Assembly (NCBI RefSeq): GCF_000525975.1
Contig: NZ_AODK01000006.1
Location: forward strand, 1-64,000
Origin: Listeria rocourtiae FSL F6-920
Lineage (GTDB): Bacteria; Bacillota; Bacilli; Lactobacillales; Listeriaceae
DNA: 64,000 nt
Direction of reading: 5' to 3'
Part shown: positions 57,032-64,000 of the stretch, one piece after another
Numbering within the stretch: position 1 is the first letter of the stretch
Layout of the letters: each line of letters opens with the position of its first letter
The notes under the pieces: generated by a model
What the model was told of the DNA's origin: nothing
The model's input: only the letters and a program-made list of their open reading frames with translations
Databases searched by the model: none
Translations under genes and position numbers: made by a program

Positions 57032-57862
57032 ATGAAAAAAGTTTTATTAGGATTATTTACACTGACATTGGTATTAGTTTTAGCGGCTTGTGGCGGAGGT
57101 TCGAAAGATGACGCGAGTGGCGATAAAGGAACAACGCTCGTTATCGGTGCTTCTAACTCACCGCATGCTGTTATTTTAGAAAAAGCGAAACCTATCTTGG
57201 CAAAGAAAGGTATTAATCTTGATATTAAAAAGTACACGGACTACGTAATGCCAAATGTGGCGTTAGATGAAGGCGACTTGGATGCGAACTATTTCCAAAC
57301 GATTCCATACATGGAGCTTGAAATGAAGGAAAAAGGTTATGAATTCGTGAACATGGGTGGCATTCATATCGAGCCAATGGGTCTGTATTCTAAGAAAATT
57401 AAGTCACTAGACGATTTACCGAAAAATGCGCAAGTAATTATGTCCAATAGTAAGTCTGATTGGCCGCGTGTTTTAGGAATTTTGGCTGATAATGGTGTAA
57501 TTAAATTGAAAGACGGTGTGAAGCGTCAAGATGTGACGTTTGATGATATCGTGGAGAATCCAAAAAACATTAAGTTCAAATATGACGTGGATGCGGGTTA
57601 TTTGATGACAGCATACAATAACGAAGAAGGCGATATTGTGGCGATTAACTCTAATTTTGTTGTAGATCAAGGGATGAATCCGAAAGAAGATGCGATTGCA
57701 ATTGAGCAAACAGATTCTCCTTACGTGAATATTGTTGCAGCAAAAGAGAAGAATAAAGATAACAAAGATATTAAAGAATTAGTAAAAGTACTACAATCAA
57801 AAGAAATTCAAGATTTCATCACAAAAGAGTGGAAAGGTGCAGTCGTGCCGGTTTCTAACTAA
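57032..57862 (+). CDS. metQ: Methionine-binding lipoprotein MetQ
   Basis: A 276-residue NLPA-family lipoprotein. The lipobox LAAC (Cys near 20) is followed by a glycine-rich linker. TLVIGASNSPHAVILEKAKP near 35, KKYTDYVMPNVALDEGDLDA near 65, NYFQTIPYMELE near 85 and AINSNFVVDQGMNP near 210 are typical. It delivers methionine (often also D-methionine) to MetNP. AAAAGGGGAG precedes ATG 57032. Confidence 0.95.
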   Translation: MKKVLLGLFTLTLVLVLAACGGGSKDDASGDKGTTLVIGASNSPHAVILEKAKPILAKKGINLDIKKYTDYVMPNVALDEGDLDANYFQTIPYMELEMKEKGYEFVNMGGIHIEPMGLYSKKIKSLDDLPKNAQVIMSNSKSDWPRVLGILADNGVIKLKDGVKRQDVTFDDIVENPKNIKFKYDVDAGYLMTAYNNEEGDIVAINSNFVVDQGMNPKEDAIAIEQTDSPYVNIVAAKEKNKDNKDIKELVKVLQSKEIQDFITKEWKGAVVPVSN

Positions 57863-57868
57863 AAGCTC

Positions 57869-57912
57869 CAAAAAATCGTTCTGCCTAATGAAATAGGTGG
57901 GGCGATTTTTTG
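57869..57912 (+). terminator. Terminator after metQ
   Basis: AAAAAATCGTTCTGCCTA pairs with TAGGTGGGGCGATTTTTT (a few mismatches/G-U) around six bases. Confidence 0.85.
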
Positions 57913-57976
57913 ATGAATGGAGAAATAGTTAGAAATATGCTAAGTTGGACTTATGAAATGGATGGTGGCAGTAGAT

Positions 57977-58618
57977 ATGATTAAAATTTTAGTAGTAGAT
58001 GATAATTCTTTTATTACCGGTGGGTTAGAAATTATTTTGGGGACGATGGATGGAATGGAGGTTTTAGGTGCTGCGGAAAATGGTGCGGAGGCAGTGGCTT
58101 TTTGTCAGACGCATGAGGTGGATGCGGTACTGATGGATGTGCGGATGCCGGTGATGGACGGGGTTGAGGCAACGAAACAGATTACGGAAACGACGCAGAC
58201 GAAAGTAATTATTTTGACGACGTTTGATGATGATGCTTTTATTTTGAAGGCAATTGAAAATGGTGCAAAGGGCTATTTGCTGAAAAATAATGATCCGCAA
58301 ACGATTCGGAATGCAATCACTAGTGTTATGCAAAATCAAAGTATTATGCAGGATGAAATTTGGGATAAAGTGAAGTCGGCACTTGTTAGTGAGGTAAAAC
58401 CGGATTTAAGTAGCTTGCAGTTAACGGCTCGTGAGTTGGACGTGATGAAGGCAGTCGCTAGTGGTTTGTCAAACAAGGAGATTGCTAAAAATCTATTTAT
58501 TTCGGAAGGGACAGTTGCCAATAATATTTCAGCTTTGCTCGGAAAATTGGGACTGGACCACCGGACGCAACTGGCTATTCTTTATTTGACAGGGCGTGTT
58601 GGGGGCGGTGAAGTGTGA
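57977..58618 (+). CDS. NarL/LuxR-type response regulator (LnrK-like)
   Basis: A 213-residue regulator. Receiver: VVDDN at the start, phospho-Asp in VLMDVRMPVMDGVEA near 55, and TTFDDDAF with KGYLLKN near 100. LuxR helix-turn-helix: LTARELDVMKAVASGLSNKE then FISEGTVANNISALLGKL near 185. It pairs with the DesK-type kinase encoded next and probably controls the downstream exporter, as LnrK does for LnrLMN in Bacillus. ATG 57977 (MIKILVVDD) is chosen because receivers begin this way. Confidence 0.9.
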   Translation: MIKILVVDDNSFITGGLEIILGTMDGMEVLGAAENGAEAVAFCQTHEVDAVLMDVRMPVMDGVEATKQITETTQTKVIILTTFDDDAFILKAIENGAKGYLLKNNDPQTIRNAITSVMQNQSIMQDEIWDKVKSALVSEVKPDLSSLQLTARELDVMKAVASGLSNKEIAKNLFISEGTVANNISALLGKLGLDHRTQLAILYLTGRVGGGEV

Positions 58619-59730
58619 CAAAATGGAAGATAATGCTCGATGTGGCTGTTTGTGTATTGCTGATTGCCTATTTGTTTGAGATGGATGCGAGAGGAACTCT
58701 TATAGCACTTTATTTACTGCATCTTTTATTATATGTGTCAGTGATGTTGTTATCTTTTATTTTGGTACGCTATAGGACAGAAATCCGTATTATTTTGATT
58801 GTATTTGTAGGTATCACGGGTTTGTGGTATTTGCCGTTGTTAGTTTTATTACTGCCATTTTGTACGTTGGCACTTTGGCTACAAGGAAGGAAATTAAATG
58901 TTGGTTGGATATGGGGAGCTTTGATTTTGACTGGACTTCCGCTTTTTTGGGGCGAATTTCTTCTGATTTATACGGGAATTAGCGTTTTTGTAGGGTTATT
59001 TTATTGGTATTTGAACCGGACAGCGTATTTATTAGAGGATTTGACAATTGACAATGACGAAATGCGGGTAAAGCTGGATGGTTTTGTTGCAAGGCTTGAG
59101 GCTGCGGAAACAAATGGACTCAGGCAGGCGTATTTAGCAAAATTGGAAGAGCGGAATGCGTTGTCGCATGAGATTCACGATCAGCTGGGACATTCATTGA
59201 CTGGTGGTTTAATGCAGTTAGAGGCGGCTAAAGCGCTACTTCCAATTGATCTTGAAAAGGCTACGGAACTGCTGAATAATGCGATTGTAATTAATCAATC
59301 AGGAATTGAAGAGATTCGAAAAACATTAAAAATGACGAAGCCAGCGCAAGAAAGTCTGGGTGTCAATCGAATAAAAGCGCAATTGGAAGCTTTTGAGACG
59401 CAGTATGGAATTCGAACGATTTTTCAGATGCAAGGTGTCGTTGGAAAAATATCACAAGGAATGTGGTATGTGCTAATTCAAAATGTGACAGAAGGGCTTA
59501 CGAATGTTCTAAAGTATAGTCAAGCAACAAAGGTAGAAGTGTCCTTAGCCGTTTTGAATAAATTCGTGCGCCTCGAGTTTCGGGACAATGGGATTGGCGC
59601 GATGTCGATAAATAAAAGTCTAGGCTTGACGGGAATGGAGGAGCGAACGGCGAAACTGGGAGGCAAGTTAATTATTGATGCAGCAGATGGTTTTGTTATT
59701 GTGACCATATTGCCCATTCCGTCTGAATAA
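58615..59730 (+). CDS. DesK-family sensor histidine kinase (LnrJ-like)
   Basis: A 371-residue kinase. Four or five N-terminal membrane helices (residues about 5-150) have almost no outer loops, so it senses within the membrane. HisKA_3 has the phospho-His in LSHEIHDQLGHSLTGGLM near 184, and the ATPase domain has EGLTNVLKYSQATKV near 290, EFRDNGIG near 325 and LGLTGMEERTAKLGG near 340. GTG 58615 overlaps the regulator stop by four bases. Confidence 0.9.
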   Translation: MTKWKIMLDVAVCVLLIAYLFEMDARGTLIALYLLHLLLYVSVMLLSFILVRYRTEIRIILIVFVGITGLWYLPLLVLLLPFCTLALWLQGRKLNVGWIWGALILTGLPLFWGEFLLIYTGISVFVGLFYWYLNRTAYLLEDLTIDNDEMRVKLDGFVARLEAAETNGLRQAYLAKLEERNALSHEIHDQLGHSLTGGLMQLEAAKALLPIDLEKATELLNNAIVINQSGIEEIRKTLKMTKPAQESLGVNRIKAQLEAFETQYGIRTIFQMQGVVGKISQGMWYVLIQNVTEGLTNVLKYSQATKVEVSLAVLNKFVRLEFRDNGIGAMSINKSLGLTGMEERTAKLGGKLIIDAADGFVIVTILPIPSE

Positions 59731-59731
59731 A

Positions 59732-59752
59732 TTCGTGGGATTTTCACGGGAA
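59732..59752 (+). promoter_or_regulatory. Palindrome upstream of the exporter operon
   Basis: TTCGTG-ggatttt-CACGGGAA is an inverted repeat (TTC.GTG with CAC.GGAA) just after the kinase stop and about 80 bp before the ATPase gene. It is a candidate site for the LnrK-like regulator. There is no T run, so it is not a good terminator. Confidence 0.4.
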
Positions 59753-59834
59753 GAAAATGAGTAATTGCACTGTTGTGATGCTCGTTTTTTTTCTATACTA
59801 GTAAGTAAGATGATCATGGAAGTGAGGAAAAGTT

Positions 59835-60774
59835 ATGAAAATCGTTGAAATTGAGCAGTTGACGAAGAAGTTTGAAAAAAAATATTGCCGTAGATAATCT
59901 GGATTTGACAATTGAGGAGGGGCAGATTTTTGGTTTGCTTGGTCCTAATGGTGCGGGGAAAAGCACAACGATTAGTGTTTTGTGTGGACTTTTGAAGAAG
60001 AATAGTGGACAGATTCGTTTGTTTGGAGAGGATCAGGAGCAACACAGTTTACAGATTAAGCAACGGATTGGTTTGGTGCCACAAGAAATTGCGCTGTATA
60101 TGGATTTGTCGGCTTTTGAAAATGTGCGCTTTTTTGCGGGATTGTATGGGCTTCGTGGCAAAGAACTGGATGCGGCAGCGACGACTGCTTTGGAGTTTGT
60201 TGGTTTGGCAGATAAGGCGAAGGATAAGCCGGGTACTTTTTCAGGTGGGATGAAGCGGCGTCTAAACATTGCGTGTGCGATTGCACATAAACCGGAGCTA
60301 ATTATTATGGACGAGCCGACAGTTGGTATCGACCCGCAGTCTCGGAATTATATTTTGAAGTCGATTAAGAAATTGAATGAATCGGGATGCACGATCATTT
60401 ATACGAGTCATTATATGGAAGAAGTTGAGGAATTGTGTGACTATATTTCAATTATTGACCACGGGAAAGTGATTGCAGAGGGCACGAAAGAGCAATTGGT
60501 AAGCCTTGTTTCGGACATCAAAGAAATGCGTTTAATCGTGGATGATGTGGCAAAAATTGATTTAGATGTAGTACGGGAGATTTCAGGTATTCAAGCGGTG
60601 GAAGTAATAGAAGGTAATACGCTGAAGATCACATCCAGCAGTGAAGTAAATAATTTAAATACAGTATTAGGTGCGCTAATTAGCCAGTCAGTTGAAGTGA
60701 TTGAGATGAACCAACAAACGCTGAATTTAGAAACGGTCTTTTTGAATTTAACGGGCCGGAAATTACGAGATTAG
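59835..60774 (+). CDS. ABC-2 exporter ATPase, LnrL-like (one-base frameshift)
   Basis: A 312-residue ATPase when the eight-A run 59875-59882 is read as seven (TKKFEKNIAVDNLDLTIEEG). Walker A GPNGAGKSTTISVL near 40, signature TFSGGMKRRLNIACA near 133, Walker B IIMDEPTVGIDPQ near 155 and the switch His in YTSHYMEEVE near 187 are intact. A C-terminal domain of about 90 residues is typical of drug-export ATPases of the NatA/DrrA class. GTGAGGAAAAG precedes ATG 59835. Confidence 0.92.
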
Positions 60775-60790
60775 AGAGGGAGTTGAGCTT

Positions 60791-61901
60791 GTGATGATGA
60801 TTTTTCATATTATGTTGAAGGCAATCAAGCTAACACTACGTGACAAGGGCTTTTTCCTCTATATGATGATTTTCCCATTAGCGTTGATTTTGGTGCTGGG
60901 AAGTGTGTTGCAAAATGCTTTTAGTAGTGATGTAGAACTGGATAAAATCACGGTGGAATACACGATACAGAAGGATAATCCGCTAGGTAAGGCATTTGAT
61001 TCGTTTGCAACGGAGGCTAGTGGAAAGCAGGTGACGTTTAAAAAAAGCGGACAGTGCGAAGTCTGGCAAAGAAGCGGTTGAGAACGGTGATGCTGTGGGC
61101 TACGTGGGCGTGAAAGATAATTTGACGGTGACAACGAATTCGCCAAGTCAGATTGAAATGAGTGTGCTCGATGGCTATTTGAGTGGTTTTACATCGCAAT
61201 ATCGATTGGCGAGCACGATTATAAAGGTGGACCCAGCGCAGGCTAATGTTTTACAAAGCCCTCCGCAAGCTTCTGATTCCGCGATTCAAGCGGAAGAATT
61301 AGCATCAGGCAATGATATTAGTGCTTTCGAATATTATGCAATTGCGATGATTGCAATGGTCATGATGTTTGGGATTAATAGTGGCATCAATGTATTTCGT
61401 GAGGAAAAGGTGCGGCATACGGATGTGCGCTTGTTTATTGCACCGATTAAGAAGTCGACTGCGATTATCGGGAATTTCCTTGGTGCGATTTTTATGCAGA
61501 CGGTCTCACTCATTTTGCTGATGGTCATTTCCGATTTGTTTTTCGGCGTTAATTGGGGCGAGTATAGTCTAGTTATTTTTGTGATTTATTTTAGTTTATT
61601 ATTCTTATCAGTGGCGCTTGGAATGGCGGTTGATGTGTTTAGTAATGGAAATCCCGCGGCGAATGGAGCTGCGACAATTATGATACAAGTATTTGCTTTT
61701 CTGGGAGGCGCGTATTTCCCAACTGGCGATGGGCTAATGTCAAAATTATCACCAATTGGCTGGGTTCGTGTTGGCGTCAAGGATGTATTATATAATCATG
61801 ATTTAGTTGCAGCGACGTTTCCAATAGTGGTAAATTTATTAATAACTGGAATTCTTGTGGTTGGAATGAGCTTGTGGATTAGACGAAAGGAAGTGTATTA
61901 A
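60791..61901 (+). CDS. ABC-2 exporter permease 1, LnrM-like (one-base frameshift)
   Basis: A 369-residue ABC-2 permease when the seven-A run 61040-61046 is read as six (VTFKKADSAKSGKEAVENGD). One N-terminal helix, an extracytoplasmic domain of about 160 residues, then five helices (from FEYYAIAMIAMVMMFGINSG near 180), with FLGGAYFPTGDG between the last helices, a usual ABC-2 motif. GTG 60791 follows GGGAG; ATG 60794 and 60797 are alternatives. Confidence 0.9.
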
Positions 61902-61902
61902 A

Positions 61903-63051
61903 ATGCAGCAAATTGGTTGGATATTCAGGCATAATTTGAAAAGTCTTACGCAAAATAAGGCAAAGCTGCTCGTGATTATAGGGTTGCCGATTTTAAGTAT
62001 TTTAATCTACTTTCTTTCATACGGGGCTCAGTCTGAGACAACGGCATTGAAAGTTGGTCTGGTGAATGAGGACCCAGGTGTTTATACGACACAAATGGTG
62101 ACTTGGATGAAGCAAGATAGCGATAGTATTCAGTCTATTTCGAAGGCATCTGGGGATAAGAAATTAACTGGTGGACAATTGGATGCGCTCGTTATTTTTG
62201 AAAATGGTTCGGAGGACAGTATTGCGGCGCTTAATCCACAGCATATTAAAGTAAAATCGATGCAAGGTGATGCGGTTAATAACACAGTAAAAAGAACAGT
62301 GGACGCCTCGCTTAGCAATATTATGACGATGATTCAGGCGAGTGAAAAAGGCGGGCAAGACTTTTCGAAATATGTGACGACGTTTGATCAATCTAAAGTA
62401 AGTGTGACGCAAAAAACGACGAGTAATCAGCAGGACATCGTATTGATGATGTCGACGCAAATTCTCGGTTTTCTATGTATGATGTTGCTTTATGCGGCTG
62501 GTAACCTGGGTGAACTGATTTTGCAAGAAAAAGAAGATGGCACGTTTTACCGTTTGATGTCAACACCGCTTAGCAGTAAAGCCTATTTATTTGGAAATGC
62601 TCTATTTGCGCTAGCAGTCGTTGTGACGGAGATTACGATTTGTTTAATGGCGATGCGATTTGCATTCAAAATTGACCCAGGCGTATCCTATTTTGCACTA
62701 TTTGGTGTGCTATTCGTCTTTGCAATTATGGCAGTCTTGCTGTCATTGGCACTTGGATTTACAGCGACGAGCAGAAAGAGCGTCAGCGGCTTACAAATGA
62801 TTTTATTTACACTTACAAGCTTGCTATCGGGCGCGCTTATTCCAGTTCAAATCATGCCAGCATTCATGCAAAAAATTGCAGAATTCCTGCCACAATATTG
62901 GGTGATGAACGCGATAACGACATTACAAGACAATGGCAATTTAGCATCAATTAGTTTGAACATCGCGATTATACTAGGATATGCTTTGCTATTCTTTTGC
63001 ATTGCAAGCTATAAATTTACGAAAAATAATCGAGTGAGTTCTTTTATATAG
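61903..63051 (+). CDS. ABC-2 exporter permease 2, LnrN-like
   Basis: A 382-residue paralogous ABC-2 permease: helix near 20-40, extracytoplasmic domain (residues about 45-190), then five helices, with LLSGALIPVQIMPAFMQKIA and FLPQYWVMNAITTL near 310-345 (the ABC-2 P-x-x-x-M segment). One ATPase with two permeases plus a NarL/DesK system is the LnrJKLMN arrangement. In Bacillus subtilis, this arrangement exports linearmycin-type polyenes. Starts one base after the previous stop, with AAAGGAAG upstream. Confidence 0.92.
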   Translation: MQQIGWIFRHNLKSLTQNKAKLLVIIGLPILSILIYFLSYGAQSETTALKVGLVNEDPGVYTTQMVTWMKQDSDSIQSISKASGDKKLTGGQLDALVIFENGSEDSIAALNPQHIKVKSMQGDAVNNTVKRTVDASLSNIMTMIQASEKGGQDFSKYVTTFDQSKVSVTQKTTSNQQDIVLMMSTQILGFLCMMLLYAAGNLGELILQEKEDGTFYRLMSTPLSSKAYLFGNALFALAVVVTEITICLMAMRFAFKIDPGVSYFALFGVLFVFAIMAVLLSLALGFTATSRKSVSGLQMILFTLTSLLSGALIPVQIMPAFMQKIAEFLPQYWVMNAITTLQDNGNLASISLNIAIILGYALLFFCIASYKFTKNNRVSSFI

Positions 63052-63140
63052 GGAATATGGACTCTGAAGTAGAAAAATCCATCTAGGTATAACAGCTATC
63101 CTTGACCAGTATAGATAGTCTGGATAAAAGGAGGGTATTT

Positions 63141-63344
63141 ATGCATAAAAAGATAAAAAATATAATTTATATATATGTGCCCATACTATTTGTTGGAATA
63201 ATGATAGCATCAAGGTTGGAGCCTTGGATAGGAGAAAAAGTTGTAACAATAATACAATTTATACTGTTTTGCATATGTGCGCCTATTATTATATGGATGA
63301 GATGGCAAAATAGAAGGATGGATAAACAAAATGAAGTTAGCTAA
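63141..63344 (+). CDS. Small two-helix membrane protein
   Basis: A 67-residue protein with helices at about residues 8-24 and 33-52 and a basic tail (RWQNRRMDKQNEVS). AAAGGAGGG is ideally spaced for ATG 63141. It follows the exporter genes by 90 bp and overlaps the next small gene. Such proteins beside exporters can be immunity or accessory factors, but nothing in the sequence proves that. Confidence 0.7.
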   Translation: MHKKIKNIIYIYVPILFVGIMIASRLEPWIGEKVVTIIQFILFCICAPIIIWMRWQNRRMDKQNEVS

Positions 63345-63513
63345 AATCTTGTCATTACCAATTTGTAATAGTTATTTTTTATACTGGGAGCATGTGATGG
63401 AAAAAATGATTACGGTTTAATAAAAGTAGACAAGGAAAAGAAATAGTCTCGTTGTTATATCAACTAGAGGTGTTCACTATGTTTATGAATTAGTTTCCAA
63501 GGATAACGGATAA
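63331..63513 (+). pseudogene. Small lipoprotein gene broken by two frameshifts
   Basis: ATG 63331 (MKLAKILSLPICNSYF) overlaps the preceding gene by 14 bases. Adding one T in the run 63375-63380 continues it as FFILGACDGKNDYGLIKVD, a clear lipobox (LGAC). Dropping one A near 63439 continues it as RNSLVVISTRGVHYVYELVS to TAA at 63511. The restored product is about 60 residues, mostly after the lipid-bearing Cys. The breaks may be sequencing errors or real decay. Confidence 0.5.
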
Positions 63514-63533
63514 TAAAGTTGGTGAATAATCAC

Positions 63534-63572
63534 AAAGAAAGGATGCACTGTAAATGGTTGTATCCTTTCTTT
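63534..63572 (+). terminator. Hairpin after the lipoprotein gene
   Basis: AAAGAAAGGATGCA pairs with TGTATCCTTTCTTT (one G-U) around an 11-base loop. The T run is short (CTTTAT). Confidence 0.7.
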
Positions 63573-63574
63573 AT

Positions 63575-64000
63575 GTGGCCAAGACGTTGGGAAGAATGCT
63601 CCAACAGAAGCAAGGGGAGTTTATATATGAGGCTATGACCGTCAAGCCTTTGGTTTCTGGGCGAAGTTTATGCCGTGCAGCAAGACAGAATGCGAGCGCA
63701 TCAGTTTATTCACAAATAAGCCCACAGAGTAATGCTTTTTTAATACAAGAGGTTCAAAAAGTCGCTGAGGTGCTGGGGCGAGCGCCTTTATCGACGCACG
63801 GTGAATTCCCTTACCGAATGACGGTAGTTCGATGCTTTCTTGCTACAAGAACTGCAACGAGTGGCTAAGGAACTTGGGCGGACACTGGTTTACACAACAT
63901 CGAAAAAAGAATTTGCCTACATCAGACTCGCAACGAAGCGATTTGGTACGTGCTAAAATTTTATAGAAGCGGCAGGACTAGAGGTAGCTCCGCGTACCAA
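63575..64000 (+). pseudogene. Decayed protein of homing-endonuclease-associated repeats (partial)
   Basis: Three units in shifting frames resemble the repeat found in HNH homing endonucleases (helix, LGR-T/P, EF, then RFGSW and AAGL). Unit 1 has VAKTLGRMLQQKQGEF then FGFWAKFM in another frame. Unit 2 has EVQKVAEVLGRAPLSTHGEF with MTVVRCF. Unit 3 has LQRVAKELGRTLVYTTSKKE, then TKRFGT and, after a shift, FIEAAGLEVAPR. No start codon, ribosome binding site or nuclease domain is visible; the gene runs off the window. Frame breaks are denser than elsewhere, so real decay is likely, though errors may contribute. Confidence 0.55.

Overview
This window looks like a chromosomal segment from a Listeria-type Firmicute. 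The gene order matches, from memory, a conserved Listeria block: MMPL exporter, dipeptidase, sigL, cggR-gap-pgk-tpiA-gpmI-eno, esterases around secG, rnr, smpB, ssrA, then HupDGC-like uptake genes, paired ftsW/rodA genes, gcvH, cesRK and metNPQ. A SAM-I riboswitch, a one-piece tmRNA, AGGAGG ribosome binding sites, TTG/GTG starts and low-GC promoters fit the same group. The species cannot be fixed from the sequence alone. Accessory blocks (a threonine-degradation cassette, a WxL surface cluster, an LnrJKLMN-like exporter) distinguish it from the L. monocytogenes layout as I remember it.

Layout. 0-5.3 kb: end of a membrane protein, UV damage endonuclease, a TetR/MMPL efflux pair with a double operator, and a membrane dipeptidase. 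5.4-14.5 kb: sigma-54 and the CggR-controlled lower glycolysis operon. 14.6-21.8 kb: alpha/beta hydrolases, an AhpD-like protein, secG, RNase R, SmpB and tmRNA, the last three forming the ribosome-rescue and RNA-decay set. 22-30 kb, mostly minus strand: a secreted protein with two long repeats, an amino-acid permease, tdh and kbl (threonine to glycine plus acetyl-CoA), and a PRD-type regulator. 30-34.4 kb: small membrane and hydrophilic proteins and a Fur-boxed YclNOPQ-like siderophore importer. 34.4-39.3 kb: a long intergenic region followed by two WxL proteins and their DUF916/DUF3324 partner. 39.4-44.2 kb: acetyltransferases, a DUF1963 protein, a VanZ-like protein, a DUF218 protein and a MerR regulator. 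44.2-52.2 kb: HupDGC-like importer, two tandem FtsW/RodA proteins, ArsC/Spx-like protein, GcvH, thioredoxin-like protein and a cation efflux protein. 52.2-57.9 kb: CesRK two-component system, a D,D-carboxypeptidase, and SAM-riboswitch metNPQ. 58-64 kb: NarL-type two-component system with a three-gene ABC-2 exporter, two tiny genes, and a decayed gene with homing-endonuclease-associated repeats.

Data quality matters here. Eleven genes, including gap, pgk and eno, are each split by one extra A or T in an A/T run, and removing that base restores a full family-length protein every time. I treat these as single genes with probable sequencing errors and give full restored spans. The last 0.6 kb has more, and less regular, disruptions.

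The most interesting unexplained items are a 120-bp structured intergenic repeat present twice (pgk-tpiA gap and after the HupC-like gene), the TetR double operator fused to a promoter, the secreted two-repeat protein, the WxL cluster with base composition unlike its neighbours, and the decayed repeat gene at the right edge.
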